From Saprospiraceae bacterium (GTDB lineage: Bacteria; Bacteroidota; Bacteroidia; Chitinophagales; Saprospiraceae), in the NCBI GenBank assembly GCA_016708265.1, contig JADJGA010000011.1:62001-126000 (forward strand): 64,000 bases of DNA, written 5' to 3'. This document shows positions 17,049-25,571 of this stretch, in pieces (positions within the stretch are counted from its first letter, which is position 1; every line of letters starts with the position of its first letter). The notes beneath the pieces are model-generated. The model saw nothing but the letters and a program-made list of their open reading frames with translations. It had not been told where the DNA came from and did not search any database. The position numbers and the translations under genes were made by a program.

Positions 17049-17399
17049 TTAATCGTTATGAAGCCATGCTTTCTTTGACATTAGCTCGTCTTCACTTTCT
17101 ACAACATTTACATCAGCAACACATGCATCAACCGGACAAACAGAAGCACACTGAGGCTCATCAAAGAAACCTTTACATTCTGTACATTTCATTGAAACAA
17201 TGTAATATACATCATCAGAAATTGCATCGTTCTCTTCATCAGCATTGAGAGCTTCTCCGCTTGGAGCAGTTACATCACCACTAAGAGCTGTACCATCATT
17301 GAGTTTCCAGGGTTCTCCCGGTTCATAAATAGCATTGTTCGGACATTCAGAAATGCAAGCATCACAGCTAATGCAATCCTCGGTTATAATAATTGCCAT
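17049..17399 (-). CDS. 2x[4Fe-4S] ferredoxin
   Basis: The 116-residue ferredoxin holds two [4Fe-4S] motifs: CISCDACISECP (residues 10-21) and CTECKGFFDEPQCASVCP (about 75-92). An acidic insertion separates them. The second motif has an 8-residue spacer, as in Chromatium-type (Alvin) ferredoxins. Such proteins carry low-potential electrons between 2-oxoacid ferredoxin oxidoreductases and acceptors. It is divergent to korA, whose product would reduce it. The nuo operon next door lacks its NADH-input subunits and could accept its electrons. The partnership is inference from position. Confidence 0.9.
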   Translation of the reverse strand: MAIIITEDCISCDACISECPNNAIYEPGEPWKLNDGTALSGDVTAPSGEALNADEENDAISDDVYYIVSMKCTECKGFFDEPQCASVCPVDACVADVNVVESEDELMSKKAWLHND

Positions 17400-17607
17400 A
17401 ATTCTTCTAAAATTTTAATGTTAATAAATAAATTAAATGGCAAAGTTATAATAATTAAATTCAATGAAAAAAAAATACTTTGAATTTTTGAGAATATTAA
17501 GAGGGAATCTAAATTGTTTCCTTATTTTTGCAATATTTTTCAATATAATGCCTTTTTTAAAACATATTTAGCACCTTTGCATTTATTTTTAAATAATTGA
17601 ATTAATC

Positions 17608-19461
17608 ATGATAAAAGAAAATAGCCTTGACAGACAGTCTCTTAAGCAGGTAGTGATCAGGTTTGTTGGTGACTCAGGAGATGGTATGCAATTAACGGGA
17701 ACCCAGTTTTCATCTACTTCTGCTCTTCTTGGAAACGATATTGCAACTTTTCCAAATTATCCTTCTGAGATCAGAGCACCCCAGGGAAGTATCTATGGAG
17801 TATCTGGTTTTCAGGTTCATATCGGCGAAAATGCTATATATACTCCGGGAGATGATGTTGACGTTCTGGTTGCAATGAATCCGGCTGCTCTGAAAACAAA
17901 TTTCAAATCAGTACCTGTTGGAAAAACAATTATTGTAGATATAGATAGTTTCAATAGCAAAAACATAGCAAAAGCAGGCTATGAAAATAATCCACTAACT
18001 ACTAAAGAGCTGGATTCATATAGGGTCATTGAAGCTCCAATAACCAGCCTTACTGCAGAAGCCATAAAAGAAATAGGACTTGAAAAAAGCGCTGCCGACA
18101 AAAGCAAAAACATGTTTGCGCTGGGAATGGTTTACTGGATGTTTTCAAGGCCACTTAGCCATACCGAAGAATTTATCAGAGACAAATTCAAAAAGAATGA
18201 TAAAGTCGTCGATGCAAATATACGGGCTCTGAAAGCCGGATACAATTATGCACAGACTCTTGAACTAATGCCAAGTCCGTTTGTTGTACTTCCAGCCAAA
18301 ATGAAACCAGGAATATACAGAATATTGAATGGAAATATAGCTACTGCATGGGGATTTATGGCTGCTGCTGAAAAATCAGGTCTGCAGTTGTTTTTAGGAT
18401 CATACCCTATAACTCCTGCTTCTGACATCCTTCATGAACTGACAAATCACCTCCATTTCGGAGTTCTTGCTTTTCAGGCTGAAGATGAAATTGCAGGAAT
18501 AAGCTCTGCATTAGGTGCTGCTTTTACCGGAGCACTTGCAATCACAACAACTTCCGGACCCGGTTTGGCTCTCAAAGGTGAAGCGATAGGACTGGCAGTT
18601 ATGACTGAATTGCCTCTTGTTATTGTAAATGTTCAAAGAGGAGGACCATCTACCGGTTTGCCGACTAAAACCGAACAGTCAGATCTGTTTCAGGCTCTTT
18701 ATGGCAGAAGCGGGGAAAGCCCCCTTATCGTAATAGCTGCAAGTACTCCCGAAAACTGCTTTGATTATGCCTTCGAAGCTTCCAAACTGGCACTGGAACA
18801 TATGACCCCGGTAATTTTACTTACAGACGGATATATTGCCAATGGTTCTGCTCCATGGAAAGTAAAGAAAGTAGAAGATATGCCTGATATTAAGATCAGG
18901 AAGATAGAAAGATATGAGGGACAGTACGAACCCTACAGAAGAGACGAAAAAACCCTTGCTAGAACCTGGGCTATTCCGGGAACTCCGGGGTTGGAACACC
19001 GAATCGGTGGTCTTGAAAAAGAAGACATCACAGGAAATGTCTCCTCGGATCCTGAAAATCATGAAGTGATGTCAAGAATACGTCAGGAGAAAGTAAACAG
19101 GGTTGCAGATTATATCCCGGAACTCGAAGTTGAAGGAGTTGATAGCGGAGATTTGCTGGTTGTAGGCTGGGGAGGAACATATGGAAGTTTGTACACGGCA
19201 GTAAATTCCATCAATGAAAACGGTTACAAAGTTGGACTGGCTCACTTCAATTATATAAATCCATTACCTAAAAATACAGCTGAAGTATTCGGCAGATTTA
19301 AAAAGATTATCGTTTGTGAATTGAATATGGGACAATTTCATGCTTACCTGAATTTTCAGCTGCCACAGTTTGAGTATTTAAAGCATAATAAAATTCAGGG
19401 TTTACCATTTTCGGTAATTGAGCTGACAGGTAAATTTAAACAAATTTTGGATAATAAATAA
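17608..19461 (+). CDS. korA: 2-oxoacid:ferredoxin oxidoreductase, alpha subunit (KorA-like)
   Basis: The 617 residues combine the gamma domain at the N terminus and the alpha (pyrimidine-binding) domain. The gamma part shows VIRFVGDSGDGMQLTG and EIRAPQGSIYGVSGFQVH. The alpha part shows FLGSYPITPASDIL, then FQAEDEIAGISSALGAAF and TTTSGPGLALKGEAIGLA. This gamma-alpha fusion with a separate beta subunit is typical of 2-oxoglutarate (or 2-oxoacid) ferredoxin oxidoreductase in Bacteroidota. The complex makes succinyl-CoA and reduced ferredoxin from 2-oxoglutarate. Related pyruvate-type enzymes cannot be fully excluded. The beta subunit gene starts 12 bases downstream. Confidence 0.9.
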   Translation: MIKENSLDRQSLKQVVIRFVGDSGDGMQLTGTQFSSTSALLGNDIATFPNYPSEIRAPQGSIYGVSGFQVHIGENAIYTPGDDVDVLVAMNPAALKTNFKSVPVGKTIIVDIDSFNSKNIAKAGYENNPLTTKELDSYRVIEAPITSLTAEAIKEIGLEKSAADKSKNMFALGMVYWMFSRPLSHTEEFIRDKFKKNDKVVDANIRALKAGYNYAQTLELMPSPFVVLPAKMKPGIYRILNGNIATAWGFMAAAEKSGLQLFLGSYPITPASDILHELTNHLHFGVLAFQAEDEIAGISSALGAAFTGALAITTTSGPGLALKGEAIGLAVMTELPLVIVNVQRGGPSTGLPTKTEQSDLFQALYGRSGESPLIVIAASTPENCFDYAFEASKLALEHMTPVILLTDGYIANGSAPWKVKKVEDMPDIKIRKIERYEGQYEPYRRDEKTLARTWAIPGTPGLEHRIGGLEKEDITGNVSSDPENHEVMSRIRQEKVNRVADYIPELEVEGVDSGDLLVVGWGGTYGSLYTAVNSINENGYKVGLAHFNYINPLPKNTAEVFGRFKKIIVCELNMGQFHAYLNFQLPQFEYLKHNKIQGLPFSVIELTGKFKQILDNK

Positions 19462-19472
19462 AAATTTGAAAA

Positions 19473-20486
19473 ATGACAGATTCTAATATTCCAGTATATA
19501 CATTCAAAGATTTCGTTACCAATCAGGATGTCAGATGGTGCCCAGGATGTGATGACTATGTTGTTCTCAGGTCATTGCAGAAAGCCTTGCCTATGATGGG
19601 CAGGAAAAAAGAAGATTTCGTTTTTGTTTCCGGTATCGGATGTTCATCCAGATTTCCATATTATGTAGATACTTATGGTTTCCATGGTATTCACGGAAGG
19701 GCAACTGCCATCGCAACCGGAGTTAAACTCGCAAATCACAACCTCAGTGTCTGGATTGCAACAGGCGATGGTGATGCTCTTGCCATCGGAGGTAACCATT
19801 TTATTCATCTTATCAGAAGAAATATTGACCTCACTCTGATAATGTTCAACAATGAGATATATGGTTTGACCAAGGGGCAATTCTCTCCTACTTCACTGAT
19901 GGGACAAAAGACTAAATCATCTCCATACGGCAATATTCAGTTCCCGTTTCATCCTGGTGAATTGTCAATAGGTGCGGGAAGCAAATTCTTTGCCCGCGTT
20001 GCAGGAGGAGATACCAAATTGCAAACACAGATATTCGTTGAAGCTGAAAAATTTGAAGGCACTTCAATTATTGAAATACTGCAGAACTGTGTGATCTTCA
20101 ATGACGGTGCTTTCAATAATTATACAGATAAGGAAGTCAAAGACGATTCTCAGTTATATGTAGAGCATGGCAAACCCATGATTTTCGGAAAAGAAGGAAA
20201 TAAAGGTATTGTACTAGATAATCTTACTCTTAAAGTTGTCACGCTTGGTGAAGACGGAATCACAGAAAAAGATCTTCTGGTACACGATGCTGTAAATCCT
20301 GATCCGACTTTACATCTTATGCTTGCAAGAATGAGAATGCCTATAGTAGTAGGTGTGATCAGGGCAGTACCCGATAAAACCGTGGACGAAATAAGCCGTG
20401 AAAGGATGGAGGCAATACGTCAGAAATCACCATATAAATCGGTGAATGATCTGTTCACAAGTGGGGAAACCTACGAAGTTCAATAG
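19473..20486 (+). CDS. korB: 2-oxoacid:ferredoxin oxidoreductase, beta subunit (KorB-like)
   Basis: The 337-residue protein is the thiamine-diphosphate-binding subunit. Motifs are WCPGCDDY and GIGCSSRFPYY for the [4Fe-4S] cluster, and GDGDALAIGGNHF followed by FNNEIYGLTKGQ for TPP/Mg2+. A further Cys is in LQNCVIFNDGAF. It pairs with the alpha/gamma subunit and together they decarboxylate 2-oxoglutarate to succinyl-CoA. It is 12 bases after korA and 28 bases before nuoA, so it is probably transcribed with nuo. Confidence 0.92.
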   Translation: MTDSNIPVYTFKDFVTNQDVRWCPGCDDYVVLRSLQKALPMMGRKKEDFVFVSGIGCSSRFPYYVDTYGFHGIHGRATAIATGVKLANHNLSVWIATGDGDALAIGGNHFIHLIRRNIDLTLIMFNNEIYGLTKGQFSPTSLMGQKTKSSPYGNIQFPFHPGELSIGAGSKFFARVAGGDTKLQTQIFVEAEKFEGTSIIEILQNCVIFNDGAFNNYTDKEVKDDSQLYVEHGKPMIFGKEGNKGIVLDNLTLKVVTLGEDGITEKDLLVHDAVNPDPTLHLMLARMRMPIVVGVIRAVPDKTVDEISRERMEAIRQKSPYKSVNDLFTSGETYEVQ

Positions 20487-20513
20487 TTTTTAAAAAAATA
20501 TTAATAATTAATT

Positions 20514-20864
20514 ATGGGATCAGAAGCTCTGGTAGTATTCTTTTTGACTGGTGTTTTTTTTATAGTAATTGCTACGGCAATACCTGTTTTATTCGCACCA
20601 AAATCTTCAAATCCGCAAAAACTAGATCCCTGGGAATGTGGGATTGAACCTACGGGTGATGCCTGGATTCAATTCAGAGTGGGTTATTATCTTTTTGCGA
20701 TTATCTATCTGATATTCGATGTTGAAATAGTATTCCTTGTCCCCTGGGCTGTGGTCATGAAAGAAGTTGGAACAGTAGCTTTCGTTGAAGCCCTTGTATT
20801 TCTTGTTATCCTGGGACTTGGTTTGATTTATGCATGGAAAAAAAGAGCGTTAGTATGGGATTAA
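20514..20864 (+). CDS. nuoA: NADH-quinone oxidoreductase-like subunit A
   Basis: The 116-residue membrane subunit has three hydrophobic segments. The NuoA signature is KLDPWECGIEPTGDAWIQFRVGYYLFAIIYLIFDVE. It is at the membrane-arm/peripheral-arm junction of complex I, where its loop holds the conserved Cys. It is the first of the 11-gene run and begins 28 bases after korB. Confidence 0.97.
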   Translation: MGSEALVVFFLTGVFFIVIATAIPVLFAPKSSNPQKLDPWECGIEPTGDAWIQFRVGYYLFAIIYLIFDVEIVFLVPWAVVMKEVGTVAFVEALVFLVILGLGLIYAWKKRALVWD

Positions 20865-21424
20865 ACAAAAACAATCAGCAGAACAAAGACGAATTTCCGG
20901 GCCAGGTAATTCCGGGTGGAAATGGCGGAAATATTGTAGTGGGAAAACTGGACCAGATCATTAACTGGTCAAGGGCAAATTCCCTGTGGCCACTTTATTT
21001 TGGTACCAGTTGCTGTGCAATAGAAATGATGCAGACCGGGGCTGCCAGACATGACTGGTCAAGATTTGGATTTGAAGTGGCAAGGCCTACTCCGAGACAA
21101 GCAGATGTTATCGTAATTGCAGGTACAATAACTAATAAAATGGCACCTGTATTAAGAAAATTGTATGACCAGATGGCCGAACCAAAATATGTTGTAGCTA
21201 TGGGAGCATGTGCTGTATCCGGTGGTCCTTTTTACTATAACTCATATTCTGTTGTTAGGGGAGCTGATCATATTATCCCTGTTGATGTTTATGTACCTGG
21301 ATGTCCTCCAAGACCTGAAGCATTACTTGATGCAATGATAAAACTTCAGAATAAAATAAAGACTTTTCAAAACAGCAAGCGAAAAAATCCGGTAGAAGGA
21401 TTTGACGAAGGAAAAGAAATATAA
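20834..21424 (+). CDS. nuoB: NADH-quinone oxidoreductase-like subunit B
   Basis: This is the 20-kDa subunit that carries the terminal N2 [4Fe-4S] cluster and hands electrons to quinone. The motif pairs are FGTSCCAIEMM, then MGACAVSGGPF and YVPGCPPRPEALLDAM. The length is 196 residues. It overlaps the end of nuoA by 31 bases. An alternative ATG at 20855 (MGLNKNNQ) would reduce the overlap to 10 bases. The first 35 residues are a polar tail not common to all NuoB. Confidence 0.95.
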   Translation: MEKKSVSMGLNKNNQQNKDEFPGQVIPGGNGGNIVVGKLDQIINWSRANSLWPLYFGTSCCAIEMMQTGAARHDWSRFGFEVARPTPRQADVIVIAGTITNKMAPVLRKLYDQMAEPKYVVAMGACAVSGGPFYYNSYSVVRGADHIIPVDVYVPGCPPRPEALLDAMIKLQNKIKTFQNSKRKNPVEGFDEGKEI

Positions 21425-21445
21425 TCATCAATATAAAAAACTAAA

Positions 21446-21913
21446 ATGACTAACACAGAATTACAATCAGTAATTTCATCATGGATAAGTGGGCTTTCTT
21501 TTCAGTCAGAAGGAAAACAGTACCTTACTGTAGTTGTACCCAAAGAAAAACTGAGAGATTTGATGTTGAAACTTAAAAACGAAGAATCAACTTCCTTTGA
21601 CCTGTTGTTCTCATTAACTGCAGTAGACTGGCTTCCAAAGAATTTTAGTGTTGTATATCATCTTGAAAGCACAAAATACCATCATATTATTTGTGTCATC
21701 ACTTATACAGAAGACAGGGAAAATAACGTGATTATCGATACAATTTCGGATATATTTCCTACGGCAAATTTTCATGAACGTGAAGCATACGATCTGATGG
21801 GAATAATATTTAACGGGCATCCTGACCTCCGCAGACTTTTTATGCAGGACAACTGGGTTGGACACCCGCTGAGAAAAGATTATATTGATGAAGCAAATCT
21901 GATAATAAGATAA
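21446..21913 (+). CDS. nuoC: NADH-quinone oxidoreductase-like subunit C
   Basis: The 155-residue peripheral-arm subunit is recognised by the 30-kDa signature FHEREAYDLMGIIFNGHPDLRRLFM. It has no membrane helix or cluster ligands. It is separate from NuoD here, while many Bacteroidales have a NuoCD fusion. It starts 21 bases after nuoB. Confidence 0.94.
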   Translation: MTNTELQSVISSWISGLSFQSEGKQYLTVVVPKEKLRDLMLKLKNEESTSFDLLFSLTAVDWLPKNFSVVYHLESTKYHHIICVITYTEDRENNVIIDTISDIFPTANFHEREAYDLMGIIFNGHPDLRRLFMQDNWVGHPLRKDYIDEANLIIR

Positions 21914-21923
21914 AGAACTACTT

Positions 21924-23048
21924 ATGGAAATCCAGAACTTAAGCGAACCCGGAATTCTTACCCAGGAATATCTTATAAATATGGGCCCCCAGCATCCGGC
22001 TGCTCATGGAGTGTTGAGGCTTATACTTACAATTAACGGTGAGACAATAGAAAAAGTAGATCCTGATATCGGTTATATTCACAGGTCGATTGAGAAAATG
22101 TGCGAAAGGGATACTTATAAACAAATAGTGCATTTAACAGACAGACTCGACTATCTGTCTTCTCATATAAATAATGAAGCCGTTTGCCTTGCAGTAGAAA
22201 ATGCTCTCCAAATAGAAGTATCTGACAGGGTAAAAGTTATCAGAACAATAATTGACGAACTGACAAGATTATCTTCACATCAATTATGGTGGGGAGTTAT
22301 GGGTATGGATATAGGTGCTCTGACTACATTTATGTATGCATTCAGGGACAGGGAAATGATAAATGACATAATGGAAGAAACCGTGGGTGCGAGATTGACA
22401 ATGAATTATAATGTACCAGGTGGATTGATGTTCGATATTCATCCTAATTTCCAAAAAAGGGTTAAAGAATTTATCAGGCACTTCAGAAAAGCCCTGCCGG
22501 AATACAACACTTTACTGACAGATAATATAATCTTCAAAAAGAGACTTCAGGGTATCGGATATATGTCAAAAGAAGTTGCGGTGGCTTATGGTGTTTCCGG
22601 TCCGTCAGCCAGAGGTTCAGGTGTTTTATGTGATGTAAGAAAACATCACCCTTACAGTGCCTATGACAAAGTGAATTTTAAAGAAATACTATATCAGGGA
22701 GGGGATTCATATGACAGATATCTAGTTAGAATGAAAGAAATGGAAGAGTCCATGAATATAATTGATCAGCTGATTGATAATATTCCGGAGGGAGAATACC
22801 AGGAAAAAACAAGTTCTTTGCTTAAATTGCCCGTAGGTGAGTATTATCAGAAAGTAGAAACTGCACGTGGTGAATTCGGTGTTTTTATCGTCAGTGATGG
22901 TAAAAAGGAACCTTACAGGCTTAAATTAAGATCACCGGGATTTTCAAATCTTTCAGTGCTTGACAAGATTTCCAGGGGACATAAAATTGCTGACCTTGTA
23001 GCTATAATGTCTTCTCTTGATTTCGTTATTCCTGATATTGACCGGTAA
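21924..23048 (+). CDS. nuoD: NADH-quinone oxidoreductase-like subunit D
   Basis: This is the 49-kDa subunit that forms the quinone-binding cavity with NuoB. Landmarks are NMGPQHPAAHGVLRL, then GYIHRSIEKM, then LTDRLDYLSSHINNEAVCLAVE and RGEFGVFIVSDG. 374 residues is slightly short for the family but complete at both ends. It starts 10 bases after nuoC. Confidence 0.96.
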   Translation: MEIQNLSEPGILTQEYLINMGPQHPAAHGVLRLILTINGETIEKVDPDIGYIHRSIEKMCERDTYKQIVHLTDRLDYLSSHINNEAVCLAVENALQIEVSDRVKVIRTIIDELTRLSSHQLWWGVMGMDIGALTTFMYAFRDREMINDIMEETVGARLTMNYNVPGGLMFDIHPNFQKRVKEFIRHFRKALPEYNTLLTDNIIFKKRLQGIGYMSKEVAVAYGVSGPSARGSGVLCDVRKHHPYSAYDKVNFKEILYQGGDSYDRYLVRMKEMEESMNIIDQLIDNIPEGEYQEKTSSLLKLPVGEYYQKVETARGEFGVFIVSDGKKEPYRLKLRSPGFSNLSVLDKISRGHKIADLVAIMSSLDFVIPDIDR

Positions 23049-23077
23049 TAAATCCAATTATTTATAAAAGTTATAAT

Positions 23078-24157
23078 ATGTACGATTTTTCCAGATTAAC
23101 AGGTACTATTCATGAGTGGTTAAGTTCCTTTATGCCTGCAGTAGCCGTATCGGTAACTGAAGGTATTTTGATTGGAATAGTTTTTCTGATATTTTTTGCA
23201 GTTCTTGGCCTAATCCTTGTTATTGCAGAAAGAAAAATAGCTGGATTTTTCCAGTTTCGTTTAGGCCCTAACAGAGTCGGACCATTCGGAATTTTTCAGA
23301 CTGTAGCAGACACGGTAAAATTGCTGATGAAAGAACTTGTAGGAACCAGCAAAGCCGACAGTTTTCTTTATAATCTTGCTCCTTATTTTTTGATAATCGG
23401 GGTTCTAATGTCCCTTGCTGTTATTCCTTATGGATTGGGACTGACAGCCTATGATATCAATATAGGTTTGTTTTTCATAATGGCTGTATCTTCAGTTGGT
23501 GTCATAGGAATTCTTCTTGCTGGCTGGGCAAGCAATAACAAATATTCAATGATTGGTGCTATGAGGAGCGGAGCTATAATCATAAGCTATGAATTATCAT
23601 TAGGATTATCTTCTGTTTTGACCATGGTTTTGCTGGCAGGCTCGCTTAATATGAACGATATAGTAATAAGCCAGACAGAGGGATGGTGGCTATTCAGAGG
23701 GCATATCCCTGCAATAATTGCTTTTATAATTTTTATAATCACAGGTACAGCAGAAACCAACAGGGTGCCATTCGACCTTACTGAAGCTGAATCCGAACTT
23801 GGAGCAGGTTATCATGCAGAATATTCTGGTATAAAGTTCGCTTTTTTCTTCCTCTCAGAGTTCGTAAGCATGTTCATTATTTCTGCACTTGCGGTCACTG
23901 TATTTCTTGGAGGTTGGTTACCTATTCACATTCCGGGATGGGAAGGCTTCAATAATATAATGGATTATATACCGAGTCCAGTCTGGTTTTTAATGAAAAC
24001 TTCAGTTGTGATATTTATACTTATGTGGTTCAGATGGACATTTCCACGATTGAGGATCGATCAGATGCTTACTCTGGAATGGAAATATTTGTTGCCTTTG
24101 AGCATTTTAAATCTTATTTTAATGGCTCTGATGGTCAATATGGGCTGGATTTTTTAA
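23078..24157 (+). CDS. nuoH: NADH-quinone oxidoreductase-like subunit H
   Basis: The 359-residue membrane subunit links the quinone site to the proton-pumping arm. Its conserved loop is ERKIAGFFQFRLGPNRVGPFG, with ETNRVPFDLTEAESELGAGYH later. Eight or nine hydrophobic segments are apparent. Its 3' end is followed 35 bases later by nuoI. Confidence 0.96.
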   Translation: MYDFSRLTGTIHEWLSSFMPAVAVSVTEGILIGIVFLIFFAVLGLILVIAERKIAGFFQFRLGPNRVGPFGIFQTVADTVKLLMKELVGTSKADSFLYNLAPYFLIIGVLMSLAVIPYGLGLTAYDINIGLFFIMAVSSVGVIGILLAGWASNNKYSMIGAMRSGAIIISYELSLGLSSVLTMVLLAGSLNMNDIVISQTEGWWLFRGHIPAIIAFIIFIITGTAETNRVPFDLTEAESELGAGYHAEYSGIKFAFFFLSEFVSMFIISALAVTVFLGGWLPIHIPGWEGFNNIMDYIPSPVWFLMKTSVVIFILMWFRWTFPRLRIDQMLTLEWKYLLPLSILNLILMALMVNMGWIF

Positions 24158-24192
24158 TTACAGTAAATCTTACTGATAGAAAAAAGATAAAA

Positions 24193-24687
24193 ATGAATGC
24201 AATTATAAAATACTTTTCTGATGTGGCAGGAGGATTTATTTCTCTTTTAAAAGGAATGAGGATCACCGGCAAACATTTTGCACGATCATATAAGGAGATC
24301 ATCACCCAGCAATATCCTGATAATAAGGATAGTCTCAGGTTTGCAGACAGATACCGTGCTCAGCTCTATATGGTACATAATGAACAAAATGAAATGCGAT
24401 GCGATGCCTGCCAGACATGTGAGACAGTCTGCCCTAATGGTTCAATAGAAGTAATTTGGTTCAGGGAAGAAGATCCTGAAACAGGGAAAAAGGGAAAAGT
24501 GCTAGATAAATATGTTTATCATCTCGGCATGTGTACTTTTTGCAATTTATGTGTACTTGCGTGTCCGACCGAAGCAATTAAAATGAATCATGAATTCGAA
24601 ACTGCTGTTTATGACAGGTCAGAACTGACAAAAGTATTAAATAAACCGGGTTCTAAAGTAATGAAAGATATTAAAGATCATAAATGA
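24193..24687 (+). CDS. nuoI: NADH-quinone oxidoreductase-like subunit I
   Basis: The 164-residue peripheral subunit carries two [4Fe-4S] clusters, N6a and N6b. The ligand motifs are CDACQTCETVCP and CTFCNLCVLACP. The start at 24193 (MNAIIKYF) is chosen because the reading frame upstream overlaps nuoH in a nonsense reading. It should be the electron entry point of this truncated complex from ferredoxin. That role is inference from the missing NuoEFG. Confidence 0.93.
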   Translation: MNAIIKYFSDVAGGFISLLKGMRITGKHFARSYKEIITQQYPDNKDSLRFADRYRAQLYMVHNEQNEMRCDACQTCETVCPNGSIEVIWFREEDPETGKKGKVLDKYVYHLGMCTFCNLCVLACPTEAIKMNHEFETAVYDRSELTKVLNKPGSKVMKDIKDHK

Positions 24688-25199
24688 TGGGAACACAAAT
24701 CATGTTTTATTTTCTATCAGCTGTTATAGTGATATTTTCACTGATGGCTGTAACTTCACTTAAGGTGATGAGGGCTACAATTTATTTACTTTTTGTACTG
24801 TTGGCAACTGGTGGTATATATTTCCTGATAAACTATAATTTTATGGGAGGTGTACAACTTATTGTTTATGCAGGAGGTATAGTAGCTCTTATAATTTTTG
24901 CAGTAATGCTTACGCATAAAATCGGAGAGCAGATACCTGCTCCCTCAAAATTTAAAATGATAACCGGAGGGCTTCTTTCTCTTGCGGGAGCTGTAATGAC
25001 TATTCTTATCATAGCAGGACATCAGTTCAATCCTGCTGAATCGGATACCGGACAGGATGTTAAAGAGATAGGAAGACAGCTGCTGAATCTGGGAGAAGGG
25101 GGATATGTCCTGCCGTTTGAAGTGATAAGTATTCTTCTTCTTGCTTCAATGATTGCAGCGATTGTAGTTGCTAAAAGAAAATTAACTAAACATAATTAA
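24684..25199 (+). CDS. nuoJ: NADH-quinone oxidoreductase-like subunit J
   Basis: The 171-residue membrane subunit has five hydrophobic segments. The NuoJ stretch FLINYNFMGGVQLIVYAGGIVALIIF is present. It starts with a 4-base overlap of nuoI (ATGA type), which suggests translational coupling. Confidence 0.94.
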   Translation: MMGTQIMFYFLSAVIVIFSLMAVTSLKVMRATIYLLFVLLATGGIYFLINYNFMGGVQLIVYAGGIVALIIFAVMLTHKIGEQIPAPSKFKMITGGLLSLAGAVMTILIIAGHQFNPAESDTGQDVKEIGRQLLNLGEGGYVLPFEVISILLLASMIAAIVVAKRKLTKHN

Positions 25200-25209
25200 A
25201 ACAATATTT

Positions 25210-25527
25210 ATGCTGGCAGGAATTGGATTGACAGATATACTGATAGTTTCTACTCTGATGTTCTTTATCGGAGTATATGGTTTTATAACCCGTAAAAACC
25301 TGATTACGATTTTAATTTCAATTGAACTTATACTTAATTCGGTTGCCATTAATTTCATAGCTATAAATAAGTTCCTTTATCCGGAAAAGCTGCATGGTCA
25401 GATGTTCGGGATATTCATAATCGGTGTTGCTGCTGCCGAAGTTGCAATTGCAATAGCTATGGTAATTGATTTTTACAGGATAAAACAAAATATTGAAGTC
25501 GATGATGCTGAAATGATGATGCATTGA
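25210..25527 (+). CDS. nuoK: NADH-quinone oxidoreductase-like subunit K
   Basis: The 105-residue subunit has three membrane helices. The conserved pattern GVYGFITRKNLITILISIELILNSVAINF carries the helix Glu. The second helix with its acidic residues lies at GVAAAEVAIAIAMVI. It starts 10 bases after nuoJ. Confidence 0.95.
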   Translation: MLAGIGLTDILIVSTLMFFIGVYGFITRKNLITILISIELILNSVAINFIAINKFLYPEKLHGQMFGIFIIGVAAAEVAIAIAMVIDFYRIKQNIEVDDAEMMMH

Positions 25528-25571
25528 TAGAATATTTTATTGACAATTTTTTATAAAATTTAAAGATTAAT

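Noticed and set aside
24025..24192. Longer NuoI reading frame overlapping nuoH
   Set aside because: The extra N-terminal residues are an off-frame reading of nuoH. The conserved protein starts at 24193.
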